Source of the DNA: Hsuehochloa calcarea
Taxonomy: Eukaryota > Streptophyta > Magnoliopsida > Poales > Poaceae
Direction: 5' to 3'
Assembly (NCBI GenBank): GCA_036346395.1
Contig: CM070603.1
Span: forward strand, 29,049,045 to 29,113,044
DNA length: 64,000 nucleotides
Part shown: positions 1 through 13,464 of the stretch, piece by piece
Position numbering within the stretch: the stretch's first letter is position 1
Layout: every line of letters begins with the position of its first letter
Notes under the pieces: generated by a model
What the model saw: only the letters and a program-made list of their open reading frames with translations
Databases searched by the model: none
What the model was told of the DNA's origin: nothing
Translations under genes and position numbers: made by a program

Positions 1-3000
1 TTGAACAGAGAATCAGAGCTCTTCTCTACAGACACCGTCAGGCTGTTGGTGATCACCATCCCTGGCAGGTCGAACGGCTCGATCATCGCGGAAGTGAACT
101 TCGTGGCAGAACCATTGATGGCCTGTCGTTTGGTCGAGCCCTGGGGCAGAACTCTGAATGTTGCGTGGACGGCGGCGTCGCTTCCGCCGCCTTCGGGCCG
201 CTCCTGCATCGTCAGGGAGGCGTTTACGGTTGAGAGGATGAAGGTGTTGCCGTCGGATTCTTGCATGAGTGTCACCAGCTGGGAGTTGTGTGACGACGGG
301 ACAGGGGTGATCCAGTCTGAAACTGCTGCGGCATTGCCGGTTTTCGCGTCCCAATCTCTGGTGGTGAGGCCGGCGAGGAGGAATGGTCCGAATAGGACTG
401 CTTGTAGAGATGCAAACTCTGACCGATCATCTGAAGATATCACTTACAATCAGTCTGGTATGAAGACTCTGGTTCCATTTATCATATTAGATATTGGTTC
501 GGGGTACTAATTTATTTTAGTAGGATAAGTTAGTATAGTAGTACATAAACATGGTGAACTATTGGTTTTAAAAAAACATGGTGAACTATGGATTGACATG
601 ATAAATTATTGTGTTGACTTCATAGTTACTGATTGATATTGATGCATAGTAAAAAATAATCTAAAATCTAGACCTTTTATTGCTTCTGTCCTTAGGTTAA
701 TAGGTAGCTGGAGTGACAAATGATCACCACTATCCCACTGCTTGCTGATTGTGAGGAAAGTCCCTGATAAAAGAGCAAGGTTAAGCTGTAATTCATCGAA
801 CATTTAGAGGATGGCAATTTTTTCTCACATGCCTATGAGCATACCTGGAGATGCTAATTGCAAATCTTTGTCATTCAGAGTTGCTTTTGCACCATTCACA
901 AATGTCCATGATGGTATTCTCACATTCAGTGTTGCAAATTGACCGTTTGTCTGCATAACAGAAAGCAAACTGACTAAACACTGATCCTTTGCAAAGAATT
1001 ATCATCGAAAAAACTTTCCTGTCATATAGCATGATGATCTCATATAGATTTACCTTTGCGGAGATGGAGAGTGAAACTTGAAGATACTGATCCGATGAGC
1101 TAAGGGGCTTCAGTTGCTGAGTAACAATAAGACCTGCAGTTTTCCAGTTGAACGTGCTCGGTACGTACTGAATGATGTATAGCGCCGGCTTGTCTCCTTT
1201 CTCTTCAAAGTAGATAGAATCCCCAAGCTTGGAAAATGATTCTATCCCTGCAAATACAAATCGAAACAATTGAGAACCTTACATTATATTGCCAGTTCTG
1301 AAACTAAGAACTGTTTACTTACCAGTCCCATAACAGCACCAAAATGAATCATACTGTGTTCCCCAGCCATGGTAGCTCACTGCTTTTGATCTTCCAGGGC
1401 CCTGGGGCAGCATGTAGATCATCACACCAGGATCCCTTCCTCTTTGAATGCTGAGGACACCGTTTATCAGCGCTCGCTCATAGTAGTCCGCATACGCTAT
1501 TTCCTTTGTCCATCTGAATAGGTGGCGAGAAACCTGCACACTTTCTTTAGCACACTGTATCTCTTGAGATGAAAAACTGGACTAGTAAGTTAGTTTGATG
1601 GTCATGAACAAGTAAATCACCTTAAGCATGTTGTAGGTAGTGCAAGACTCCTCATTCTCAGTGGTCAGAGTCTCAGCTAAACGCTTTGGATTGGACCTGA
1701 CAAAACCATTTCAAACATGACATGTCTGACAAAGACAATTGCAAACTTCAAGCATCTAAAATTCATTACCAGAACTCACTGACAGATGTACCACCCGTTG
1801 CATAGCTATGAGAAGAATTCACTATGTCCATAAAGAATGTTGCAATTTCCTGTTTCATGAATTAGGCTTATGGTCAGATTCACCCTGATTCACTCAAGTT
1901 GCATCAAGAGAACAGCTATTGACAAGAAAGAAAGAGCACAATGTAACGGTGAGATAGAAAGGTAGTGCAGTAGTTTCTCGAGATAAAAAGTATGTACTCA
2001 GAATTGTTCATTGAAAAATAGGTAATAGATGAAGGTAATGAAACCATAAAGTAGCATATGTCCAGAATATTTTCCAAATTGGCAAATCACAGATTTCAAA
2101 TCGATTCAGTATTTAATAACAATAAAAGGTCACATACGCTGGAATTCAAAGAAGACATGTTCTCTTGTGCTGGTCCAGATAAAATGAGCAATCATGACCG
2201 AAACAAGGATAAACTGAAACTGGTCTAGCCTCATTCACTGATCTAACCATAGTTATTCTGAAGTTCACACTCGTTTCCTTGAGCATCCCAAGAAAAAAAA
2301 TCTGCTCTGAGGAAATTGTCCAAATTGATTGGGGAAACTGGTAGGTTCGTATGTTCTTATTCATTCCACCCGCAAGATGACAAGATTCTTCTCTATCTAC
2401 CAAGATGGTGTTCTTAAAACTCTAAAAATCAAGATGTGGAGTAACTTTTACCTTGTAAAGATGATCACCGGTAACTTCGTATCTCTTTTGCCCACCAATG
2501 ACAATCGGAATATGTGTATTGGCATGAAAACCCGAAAGACTGTCAGCCTGACAGAGGAAACGGAAGACAGGTATATCATTCAAAAGAGGACCCTACTTCA
2601 TATCATAGAGAGTTGCACCTATCTATTTTGATGGCTATTAGGTCAAGCACAAGTTACTGTGCTGTTAAATTACAAGTTCTGAAGTTCTAGATGTGTTTAA
2701 TAAATCATAGCAGATTGAGACATGGACAAAGTGAAAAGTAAGTAGCAAAAACACAGGGCCAGGAAGGAAGCTCTTCAGACCTGAACTGCAAGCAATCCTA
2801 GAAAGCACGGCTTATCGAAAAGATGCGCGAGTATCAAATGCCTCTGATCATTCTGCCCAAGTTAGAGATATTAGCAACTGCACTCACTCAAAAGGGGGCT
2901 TCTAAGACAAATGAAGATTGACAACAAAAAGAAGCATATCAGCTCACAAAATTAGCATCAGACACAGCCTGAACACGTACTACAATCCTACGAAACGGCC

Positions 3001-6000
3001 GACAAGAACCGAAAGAGCGATCACCGTGATGGTGTAGAGCTGGTAGAGCACGTCGTTCATCCCTCCGGTCTCCTCGTTCAGAGAAGTCCAGTGCCTCTCG
3101 ATGCTGTACTTCTGAATCACGTTCTTGACACGGCTGCTGAAGTAGTCGGCCATGCCCACCACCATCCCGAGTGCCTTGGGGTTCCCGGCTACCGCATGCT
3201 GATCAAGAAGGCCCTGCATAATCTGTGTGAGAAAACGCAGAAAATGTCAGTGATGCAAAGGTATAAAATGGCTTGATACCGATCAAGAAACGTGAGATTA
3301 TGGTAGAATGAGAGATGCTTGGTTTGGAGTTAGGACCTTGTGGATGGTGTAGTAGGGGGCCCAGACGGGCTTGATGGCCTCGAAGCGGTCGAAGAACTCG
3401 GCGGGGAAGGCGGAGAGGTAGCCCGTGCCGGTCGCCGTCTGGCACCCGTGCAGCGCGTCCACGACCGCCGACATCTTGCCGGCGAGCGTGCCGTTGTGCG
3501 TGCTCGCCCACATCTTGGCCGTCGCGCTCAGGTAGTGCCCTGCGCCGCGTTTTTTGCACCATTTTGTTCGTTTATTTCGGTGGATGACTGTGTCTAACCG
3601 GGACGCTTTTACAAGAGAAAATTGCACAGTATATCCCGTCTCTAAGCATATGTATTGGCAGACAATAAATAAATTGAAAAACTAGCAGCGACTAGATTTA
3701 TTTCAAATTTGTAGTATCAAACGGTCTAACGTAGTTACTTGAATAGTTACTGATTTCTAAAGTATATGCTTGCACAGGGACCTCTTCCTCGATTAATTAT
3801 TCTTTTTTTAAATATATGCATGCACATGTATCTATGTTTAATCTTAAAGATACACCGATGCACCATGAACAATCTACCTTGAATTTATCTTCCTTCACAG
3901 CTCATCTACCCCACCAAACTATGTGCATTTTATCTCTTTTTGCCGCCACAACTTTTCTTCTTCAACCTCTAATATCAAGTATAATTCTTGATCGATACCC
4001 CTCGACTGCTATCGCTTCCAATACAACACTCTATCACACATTTACTTTTCACTTCTCTCCAATTATTGCTTAATATTGACCGTTGCAACATCAACACGCA
4101 CACACGTGCGATCATCACCGATTCCTACCGGGGACACCATCACACTCTCTCCGGCGGCTCCGAGGCTATTCCCTACGGTTGCGCTTTCTCTACGTTGAGC
4201 TCTTTGCTTCTGTGATTCTTTATGCCCGTTCTTCTATTCGTACAAATGTATGTCTATATATACACATGCATGATATTATATATGCTCGATATCCTTTTAT
4301 TCCGTGTTGGACTTTCTTCTTCTTCGATGTTGGCCAGCTCAATGTTGTGGCTTCCCCACTAATCACAATGACTTTCAATTTTCACTGATACCGGTATGCC
4401 TGCTTTAGTCATTGTCTAATGATATGGATAATCATGTCGCCGTCGCTGATGATGTTGTGCCCTTTACCTGCGATGACACGCTCCTAGCTACCCGATGGCC
4501 TCATATCTTTCATAGCTCTTATTCAATGTAAAGCTTTATCTCCTTTCTGTTAGGCCTTCCCTATCACATAGCTTTTTTGGCCAATGGCTTCTTCAACAAC
4601 GTCGACGTTCACCACTCATCATCGCGACCCTTGGCTCATTCGACTATACCTTTTCTCTTCAATGGCTTCGAAAAGCAACGCAACATTGTACTCGTCGAAT
4701 GGCTAAGGTGAGTAGCACGACATTGTCCTCCTCTCCACCGATTAACGTAAAATTTCTCACTCTTGAGAGCGAACGTGGTAACTCTTTTTGCATTTGCTTT
4801 AATAAGGACCCACACATTTGCGCAGCTAGTCTTTACCATAAATTAGAAGTTAGAATTTGTTTTATACATAATTTTCTTTTCAACCAACTAATATAAACCT
4901 CTTAGGATCCTTAATTGTTATCCTACAAAACAGGTTGGTACTAAGATATGGGTCATATGATTAACAACACACGTGATTGTTTTATTGTGATCCTTTACTT
5001 TTGGATTGATGCAACCTGCGATGCCTCCTAAACCTTTCTACAATAATATAACAGAAGCAGAGGTGTAGTAGGTGCCTGGTACCGCTGTACCCCCAAATAT
5101 TTTAGTAAAATCTTTCGTATATGCCCCTTAATACACAAAGTATACACTAATATTCCTTCAATTGCAGCCCAATAAGCCTAACAAGAACTCAAGCAGCCGA
5201 GCCCAACAGCCCCCGTGAGTGATATGCCCTAACCCCTAGGTTAGGTCTCCACTCTCTAGATGAATTGAACAGTCCTCCAACCCCTTTCCCTGTCTTCATT
5301 CCTTTGCCCTAGCAGGCGGCCAACCCCATCCCCAAATTCCTTCGCCCGGCCCTAGCAGCCTTGCAGCCGGCCAACCCCAGGGCCGGGCAACGCCGTGCGA
5401 GGGCGCAGCGACAACGTGTAGCTGTGCTATGTGCCACCATGGTCGTTCGCCCGTGTCGACTGCGGTGTTGTCCGGCAACCAGAGTCTGGTGTCTTGAGAC
5501 TCTGCCGACGACTTGCGTGGGCGTGGTGAGCTGTCGTATACCGATCTGGGAGATTGACTGGTTGGGATTGGGAGCACAGTGCCACAACAGCCGAACTATT
5601 GACTATTGCAAGTTCTAAAAATATCGAATCCTCAATCTCATCTTTTAATCTTGTGCAACTATGGCATGCTAGATTGCTAGAGCAAACATTTCTGTTTGAT
5701 TGGTACCAATTGTGTCATTTGAACTTACATACTATGTTATTTGAACTTTTCTGTTAGAATAGATGTATCTTAAGTTCGCACCTCAAATATAGGGATAGGC
5801 CGTTCAATTGGACGATGTTTTGAATCCTTTCAAGCAGCTTTTAGAGGTTGCTTACTACACAAATTCGATTTCTTTTTAATAAGGGATTTAATGGTTTGAT
5901 TCCACCCCCTCCATTCTTTTATAAATGATGTTTTAAACTTCTGCACGTAGAGAGTGAATCTGGTGCATCCCATCATTTAGGTGATTTGTGCATCCCACCT

Positions 6001-8618
6001 CAAACACCATATTAAATAGCAATGAGAGACTCTGGTCTTTTTCACATTTTTAAACAGAAAAATGTGTACATTGTTAAAACTTACAATACAACAGCATGTG
6101 AAAACTTTCGAGCATTTCTATTTCAATTGCATGCACGGTTGGATCGGTGCAAATTTTTTTCGAGAACACGCAAAAGCATTTTTGTTTTCAATGAATGAAT
6201 ACGGGGATTTGAACCCCGTGGTCTTGCTCCACGGCTAATTGTGTTTTACCACTGTTGATCAGCACAATAATAGGGAACCTTCTTTCTTTTCATGATGCAA
6301 CCTTTTATTTCTTATTGAGATCGGAATGTCGAACTCTAGTCAGCCACATTAATTATAAATGGAAAACTAATTTTATTATGAAGCATATTAATGAAGTACC
6401 CTAGATGTAATAATTTTGGTGTGCCGCATCATGAACGTGTAATATTTTCTTGCTTGTTTGATGCCCTGGCGTCTTACTGTTTCCAATCTTTTGCTTAGAC
6501 GAATTATATAGTAGCCTAGTATGTATGCTAAGTCCCGATATTCCTAACAGCGGACACGGACTGGATTCTGGATCTTGATGCATGTAAATATGCTGCTACT
6601 TCTTCTTCTTTAAAAATAAAATCTATAGACACACCCATAAATCACCTGTATTTTCAATTTATTTCTCATATCACATTTTCGTTTACTTTGCCACCTATAA
6701 GTTAAGTTAGCTTGCAAATGCCTCCTTTAAGTCACATTTTCACATTGTTTTATTGTAGTTTTAATTATCTTTGACTCTTGTTTCAATGATTTTAGTATTT
6801 ATTTAAGTGATATCAATACTTGTTTCAATAATTTGAGTGATTTTGGTATATGTAATACATGATTTCAGCATTGACACAATATTACGGAAATGGTGTATCA
6901 CAAGTGATGAAATCACCCACATAGTTGAAATAAATGTTAACATCATTGAGATAAGTATTGACACCACTAAAACAAGTACCAAAGATAATGAAAATCAAAA
7001 ATAGTGCTAACACGTGACCTAGGTGGTTTTTTACACACTAACATAACTTATGAGGGGTAGAGGAAAAGATAATTAGATATGGAGGCAAATTGAAAAAGTA
7101 AGTGACTTATGAGGGTATTTATGAATATATATATATTTTTAAAGATGGTTAGAAGCTCTAGCATTCACTTAAGAGGGGCAATATTTTTTTAATGAATATT
7201 TCCGATCAATCTCTCATTTCACTTTGATTAACGTGGTAATTTTTAATTCTTAAGAGCAATATGCAGGGCCGTTCCTGGCATTTTGGAGGCCCTGGGCCGA
7301 GACAAAATGGGAGCCCTTTTATTCTAACAATAAATATATAATACTATTTTTTATATCAACTGCAAAGGTATTCAATACATCAAAAAGGTACAAAATACTT
7401 ATAGAAATCAATTTCTTCTAATATTTATAGATGCAAAGTCATTGATACTAGTTGGATGGGTCTTAATTGCCGATTAAATAATTTAGGCTATGTCCTGGGC
7501 TCCCAGCTAGCTCAATGCCTCAATCTAGTTAGTAGTTATACAGCCATGCAAAGCAATAGTGCATATACTGAATATACAATTATACATATACGTATATATA
7601 GTATGATGTATCAGAATCGGAGACCCTTAGCTCCAGTGGTCCTGGGCAGTCGCGCCGGCCAACACTACTTTAGCAACGGCCCTGGCAATGTGGTTACTTC
7701 CTTTTCTATGTATTTAATACGACAATACATAGATGTGTCCGTGGTGTCCCTACAATGAGATTTCGATTCCAACCAACCCACACGTGCACGAGCAGAGCCT
7801 TTCATACGCGGGGGAGTGGGCCGTAATTTAGCTTTTCTGGGCCCAAGTGGGCCGGAACCACCACATCCAAACAGTAGTTATGGGATTTGCCTGCCTTATC
7901 TGGCGATTGAGTGAAACGCTAATGCCGTGTTAATGGGCTAATGGTCGTGCCTAAGAATGGAAGTTAAACGTTTTTTTTTTTTTGGTGGTAATGCCAAACG
8001 GAGGAGACTGAGAGATAATCGGTTGAGAGCGCGACGCAACGTACCGACGAAGTGGCCGCGGAGCTCGACGTCGGGGCCCTCCCAGCCGCCGTAGGGCGCG
8101 GCCGGCGCCGGCAGCCCGGCCTGCGTCCGGAAGCTCCAGACGAGCCTGTCCACGTCCAGCAGCAGCAGGTACTCGAGGTTCGTCTGCTGCGCGCGCCCGT
8201 ACACTGCGTCGTCGCCGTCCAGCCGCACGTCGTGCAGCGACACCTCCTCCAAGAACGCTCCGCCGCCGTCGTTCGGCCGCGCCGAGCCATCCCCGACGCC
8301 CTTAAGAGCCCGGTACAGCATTACCCAGTCGAACTCCTCCTTGGCGACGCCGGCGGCGGCTCCGAGGGGGACGAGGCCGCGCGGCGGCATGAGGTCCATC
8401 CACGCGGTCTCGTCAGTGGGGTTGAGGTGGTCGTGGAACAGCTCGCGCCACCGCCACTCCTCCGCCCCCGGCTCCCCCTGCAGCCGCGCCCGCACCGTGT
8501 GCGACGACAGCTGCGTCGGCACGTTCGTGCACTCCTTCGCCACCGCCACCGCCACCGCCACCGCCACCAATGCCAACACCAACGCCGCGGCGCCCGGCGA
8601 CTCCCGCCCCCGCGCCAT
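1..8618 (-). CDS. GH127 (DUF1680) beta-L-arabinofuranosidase-like protein, copy A, 3' end off the window
   Basis: Twelve exons on the minus strand, all GT-AG and phase-consistent: 8045-8618, 3337-3539, 3025-3222, 2781-2852, 2452-2547, 1770-1849, 1621-1696, 1323-1533, 1054-1247, 845-950, 674-763 and <1-430. That is about 776 residues, with the C-terminus beyond the left edge (plant relatives run to about 860). Residues 1-27 form an Ala/Val-rich signal peptide, implying secretion to the wall or vacuole. Hallmarks of the family are seen: GGTSVSEFW, with E406 the likely acid/base, and a zinc/nucleophile site E424-x-C426 plus the adjacent C499 and C500 in FWCCYGTG, by analogy with bacterial HypBA1. 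The predicted reaction is removal of beta-L-arabinofuranose from hydroxyproline-linked or wall glycans; the substrate is inferred. I start at 8618 because the signal peptide begins there; an in-frame ATG six codons upstream (8636) is the alternative. No lesion was seen. Confidence 0.9.
6607..7144. mobile_element. Hairpin-type MITE candidate
   Basis: The two halves are imperfect inverted repeats. The left end begins CTTTAAAAATA and the right end finishes TATTTTTAAAG. Inner blocks such as ATTATCTTTG...CTTGTTT and TTTTCAATTT recur in inverse order around a centre near 6880. This is the structure of a foldback MITE. No clear target-site duplication could be fixed, so the limits are approximate. 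Confidence 0.5.
7264..7684. mobile_element. Non-autonomous hAT-like transposon
   Basis: A 421-bp element bounded by a perfect 10-bp terminal inverted repeat, CAGGGCCGTT on the left (7264-7273) and AACGGCCCTG on the right (7675-7684). It is flanked by 8-bp direct repeats GCAATATG (7256-7263) and GCAATGTG (7685-7692), which differ at one base. An 8-bp duplication and CAG...CTG termini are typical of the hAT superfamily. There is no transposase coding sequence. It lies inside intron 1 of GH127 copy A. Confidence 0.75.
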
Positions 8619-9601
8619 TTCAGGATAAGACGACACCGTGCTCGCTCGCTCAGTGAGTCAGTGGCCACCAGCGTACTACTAGTCGACTGCGACCACTACG
8701 CTAACACATTACACACACACAAGCATACACGCACAATCACACACAACGGAAAGTACTGTGGACGTGGGAAAAACTCCAATAATCCAAAGCTTTTATCGCC
8801 TGTGTGGCTGTGACCACAGGAAAAAGACAGCGTTTGAGTATCAAGAAAGTTAATGGACAGCAACATCAAGCGGCGTGATGGGCTGCTACAAATGCTGCAT
8901 GCCGGGTACCGCACGGAATGAACAGACAGACACGAGAAGAAAAAATACTACAAATTAAAAAAATCTCCTTGTCAGCTACTACTACCATCGCCTCACTCGC
9001 GCACTCACATGTCGCCACAGGACACGCGCTCTCCTTGTCACATTGCGTGCGTCTTCTTGTCACGTTGCATTTGCTCGCCCGCCTGCTCCCGTGAGAGCGA
9101 AGGGAGCAGTAGCAAGCAGCTGGTAGCAAACGGTGGTGTTTACAACTTTTCCTCCTCTCCTCTCCTCTCCGGATCGGCGTCAGCAGATTCTTGGACCAGG
9201 TGAACCGCAAGCGACCAAAAGCGACAAATCTCATCTCGTGACCACAGTACAAATATACTCGCTCCTACTACAGCAACGAAGTTCTGAAAAGATACCACAA
9301 GAACAATAATGGCATTTGCACGGCAACGCAATTGGCAGGCACCTAATTGAACGGCATATATTTATGACCACGCGGCACATGCATGTAAGGTGTATGGATA
9401 TCAATATTTAACCACCCCGAGAAATTTCAGCACCGTCACACACGAGCTAGCTACCCAGTTAAATCCACTGCATCAAGAGAATCTACGAGCATTATTGGTC
9501 TTGGTCATGGCAGATACAGGTTGTAATTGTATAGTCCTAACACGTTGCCTGTCACTCTGAAACTTTTGTTCTGTCCTTCCTTAGTTTCACATGCAGCGTT
9601 T
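8619..9601. other. Intergenic spacer between GH127 copies A and B
   Basis: This 983-bp spacer should contain the promoter of copy A and the 3' UTR of copy B, both transcribed on the minus strand. A CA-rich simple stretch lies near 8707-8750. No unambiguous TATA box for copy A and no coding potential were seen. Confidence 0.5.
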
Positions 9602-10453
9602 TCAGCTGTCGGTGACCAGGTTGAAGTAGACCGTGTAGAACTCGTCCTGGAGGCTCTGCAGTGGCTCCAGGAGGAAGTTCCGCTCCGTGCCCCTGGCCGC
9701 GAAGCTCAGAGGATGGTACCGCCTCAGCGGCGCGGCCTGCGTGAAGCTCGCCGCCTGGCGGAGCGCCGTGTCGCCACTGTCCGTCCGGCAGCCGACCAGC
9801 ACCTTTGCGCCGGCGGCCGTCAAGAAACAGCCCGGCCTGGTCCTGAGCTCCAGCCTCCAGGGACACGGAGCCGGGGAGGCCGTCCAGCCCGGCGACGGCG
9901 TTGAAGAGCGCGTCCGGCCCCGGTCGGCTGACGTTGAGGCCGTTGGTGACCGCCATGCCCGGCCTGTCGAACGGCTCGATCGTCACGTCGCGCCCTTGCA
10001 GCCTCCCGCCGGCGGTGGGGCTGGCGGGGTAGACCCGGAACGTGGCGTGCACGCACGCGTCGCTCCCGGCGGGGGGCACCTCCTGCATTGTCAGCGCGCC
10101 GTCAGTGATCGGCACCGACAGGACGAAGGCCTGCCCGCCGGAGTGCTGCTGCGTCAGGCTGACGAGCTGCGAGTCGAGCGACTGGGAGACCGGAGCGACC
10201 CAGTCAGCTACGGAGGCCGCGTTGGTGGCGTTCACTTCCCAGACGCCGGGGGTCAGGCCGTAGTTGGAGTGGTTGCCGTGCGTCACGAACTGGTTGCCGT
10301 GCGTCAGGCTCCGGCCGGTCATCTGAAAATGGCATTACCATTTTTGTATCTCAGTTCAGTCACTTTGACGTTGCATCGAAAATTTAAAGATACTGATATT
10401 CGTCCGAGCTTTCATACCTTTTATCGCCTCAGTTCATATGGTAATGGGAAATT

Positions 10454-13400
10454 TGTCGGACCTGGATTTTCTAATCCCGAATTCTTTGTAAAAGCACTGT
10501 ATTATTTCTTGGATTAGTAGATAGCACTCACAGATACATCACTGAATTATTTTATATATGGCGTAAAAACCATACCATTCATTAACTTAACACATCAGAG
10601 TTTACATAGACCGCGTCGGGTCAACTTTTATAATCAGGGCCGAACAGGCCAAATGATTACATCACATAAGTAGCGGAAGCGACAACAGAAGCAAAAAAGG
10701 TGAGAACACATCTCTCCACAGGCAAGCGACTGGGGAAACCTGTATACATCCGATATTACCCGAAAACTCAGATAATATAGGATGCACCTAGGTACCAGCG
10801 GAGTCAGCTAGACTGGGGCGAGACCTATATTACAGAATTTATACTACTCTTCAGGGTTCCTTTGGCCATCAACTTCGGAATCCTCGTAGTAGGCGTAGTC
10901 TCCTTGCTCCATATCATCTGGAGGGTTTGGGGGAGGAGCAAGAGTGAGCACAACTACCGTGCTCGCGAGCCAACACACAGTATGCAATAGTATACATACA
11001 AGGCTTAACAAGAATGGCTCAGGTTTTTTTTATTTGCTAAAGCAACATTTTCAATTATCATAAGTACAAATCCCTATGACTTGGCATTTTAAACAAATTG
11101 TATTTTCATTAAAGAGAATAAGTGTAATTATTAAATAACAGTAAAGGTTACCTTCACCTCATGCTTAATTTTGATAGCGGTTATATCTATCGATTATCAA
11201 CACTGGGTAAGGCTACCCAGGAAAAATCCAAAACAAGGGCTGGATGAGCTCACCACATTTTCATTCCACCCACAAAGGTTTTTGAAATAGAGCTAACTCA
11301 GGTTAAGTTCCCATGTCCGCCTTTGACCAGTAAGGCGCTACTGCTTAAACATTTTAGACTCTGCAGAGGTTGTACATCGTACTCCACAAGAGATAATCAT
11401 ACTCGTTACCCCACATGATTCCTTAGTCATGTAGTTGAGCGATCGTCACAGTAACGTTTCAAACTACATTGCCCCTTTCGTCATCTCACCCCTATGACCA
11501 ATTCCATAAGTTGTGCGGGATGCTTACCACAACGACTAGCGCAGCTGGCCTCGGCCACAACGACTAGCGCAACTGATAACTTCACCGTTTTCGGTGTCCC
11601 ATTCAAGCTAGCTTACGTCCTACCGCTTGCACACTTCTAAAGACCAGTTGTGGGATGACATTCAGGGTTCAATAATTTTACTAAGCCAAGTTGCACTTTG
11701 CATACTTGCGGTTGTACTTGTTTTACACAGGAGGTCATGACAAGATTAAGTCCTTAATTCATCTGGACGGTTCATACCACATATCAACCATTCTCGTGCT
11801 ACGTCCGCACCCACCACTCTTTCCATCCATCCAGATGTAGTACTAGCAAGTTGTTTAGGGTTTTGGGGAGGAAAACCAATTAACGCAACACACCAGTCAT
11901 CTACATCCAATGACTGCCCAAAACCATTTTTCATGTTCAAAGGATGATGATTGAGACATTTATTGTCCCGGTACTTAAGCAAGACTAGCATGTCGCTTAA
12001 GTACAACCTATACTAGTATTTACCATATATTTACTAGGGTGACAAAGAATACTGTATTCGATTTATCAAAGGATGGCTTAATAAGTAATTAATCAGCAAA
12101 TGAGTATTTAACTACCTTAAGCTTTAACATACATTTGATTACAAAGTAAAGCATGCAACTTTGATATTTTAAATAAACATAGTTTGCATAAAATGTAGGT
12201 TCAGAATGATCAAAGTATTGACTCGCCTTGGTTAAAGGAAGCGGGGTCTTGGTATTCTTGAGCTTGATCGAAGTTGAGGTCTCCGGCGTCTTCGAACCCT
12301 AATCGGACGAAAGTATCGGAAAAAGATACAATAGCAAAGAGAGCAAATAAATACCAAACTCATAATAAATGAACTCCAAAATAAACAAGATCAGTGCCAT
12401 TAGCAAGATCTTGATTTTAGAAAATTTTAGAAACTGGTTTCATAATTTTTGGAGTTATACAGAAAAGATATGAATTTTTGAAGCTTTTAACAGATTTTTC
12501 AAATAAAAACTAAATCAGAAAAACTGAATTTTTCTCGTGCTGACACGTGGCAGCACTGTGCTCGGTCCACGGGCACTGTGCTCGTGGACCGAGTCCACAC
12601 GCACGCCGGTCCACGGTTCCACTGGCAATGGCGGGGCCCCACCTATCAGCGACATCTTGTCGGGTGGGCCCACTTGTCAGCAAGCGGCGCGGATTAAAGC
12701 GACGAAGCGTCGGTCGCGTCGCCTCGCGTCTCTCCCGTCAGAGGACGAGAAGGGGGAGCAGCGGCGAGGAGAGGAGCTCGGCGCGCTCGAGCGAGGCGGC
12801 GGCAAGGAAGGGAGCGGCCGGGGCGGAGGAGAAAGGGTTGCTGGGTGGAGGCCGAGGTGGAGGAGGAAGGGGCGCCGGAAGAGGCCGAGGCCACCAGTGG
12901 AGGAGGCGAAACCGAGGTGAGGGCGGAGGAAGCGACGAGGCGACGGCGGCTTAGCGACGAAGGAAGGGAGCGGGCGCTGGGGGCGGGGCTGGAGTTGGAG
13001 GAGGAAGGGGCGGAGGGGGAGGAAGGAGGAGAGGGGAGGCGGCCCGGCTACTTATAGCCGGTGGAGGTGAGGGCGACGGGGGGCGGGGTCCCAAGGCGGC
13101 CGGCCATCAGAGGGGATTGGCGAGGGAGGGTGGTGAGGGGACGGGAGCGGGAAGGCGCAGAGGAGGGGGATTGGGGAGGAGGCGCGGTGATGCGACTGGA
13201 CGGGGAGGCGCTGCGCTGGTGGCGTGTCGGCGGTGGAAGCGGAGAGGTGGCAGAGGAGGAGGAGAGAGAAGAGAAGACCAGAGATAGGGGGAAGAGGGCG
13301 GTGGCGTGCGGCGCACGGGCGAGGCGGTGGGAGACCGGGCCAAGGCGGGCGAAGAACCGGGCCGGGACGGGCCGAACCAACCAGGTTAGGGTTTGAGTAT

Positions 13401-13464
13401 GCATATTTTGAATTTTGAAAATCAAATTTTGATTTTGAAACTCCTGCAAAAACAGGATGTTACA
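10454..13464 (-). mobile_element. Solo LTR of a Ty3/gypsy-type retrotransposon inside GH127-B exon 11
   Basis: Read on the minus strand it begins TGTAACATCC and ends GGTCCGACA, giving the canonical TG...CA limits. It is flanked by perfect 5-bp direct repeats AAATT (10449-10453 and 13465-13469). A TATA-like TATAAG on the minus strand lies at 13051-13056, as expected for an LTR promoter, next to a strongly GC-rich segment (12540-13390). No internal coding region, PBS or second LTR is present, so it is best read as a solo LTR left by LTR-LTR recombination. Open frames in the GC-rich part are compositional. The gypsy assignment rests on the TGTAACATCC start and the length and is inference. Confidence 0.85.

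Larger units (their letters stand above)
3540..8044 (-). other. Intron 1 of GH127 copy A (4.5 kb)
   Basis: The intron lies between donor GTACGT after the exon ending at 8045 and an acceptor AG before 3539. The same intron in copy B is only 143 bp, so almost all of this length was gained in copy A or lost from copy B. Two transposon-like insertions are recognisable inside (6607-7144 and 7264-7684). The remaining sequence, mostly AT-rich apart from a GC-rich patch near 5300-5560, shows no convincing coding potential. Confidence 0.8.

Noticed and set aside
5045..5110. A phrase around CAGAGGTGTAGTAGGTGCC resembling a hAT element end
   Set aside because: No matching inverted end or flanking duplication could be found within the intron.
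6195..6235. GGGGATTTGAACCCC, resembling a tRNA T-arm
   Set aside because: No acceptor stem, anticodon arm or D-arm can be found around it; such phrases are common in grass repeats.
8052..8813. A 253-codon open frame on the plus strand opposite GH127-A exon 1
   Set aside because: Antisense shadow of a very GC-rich exon; Arg/His-rich with no recognisable family, while the minus strand has signal peptide, family motifs and correct splice phases.
9687..10517. A 276-codon open frame on the plus strand opposite GH127-B exon 12
   Set aside because: Antisense shadow of GC-rich coding sequence that continues past the exon boundary without any domain.
12537..13396. Overlapping Arg/Gly/Glu-rich and Pro/Ser-rich open frames
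   Set aside because: They are inside the solo LTR's GC-rich segment; low-complexity composition explains them.
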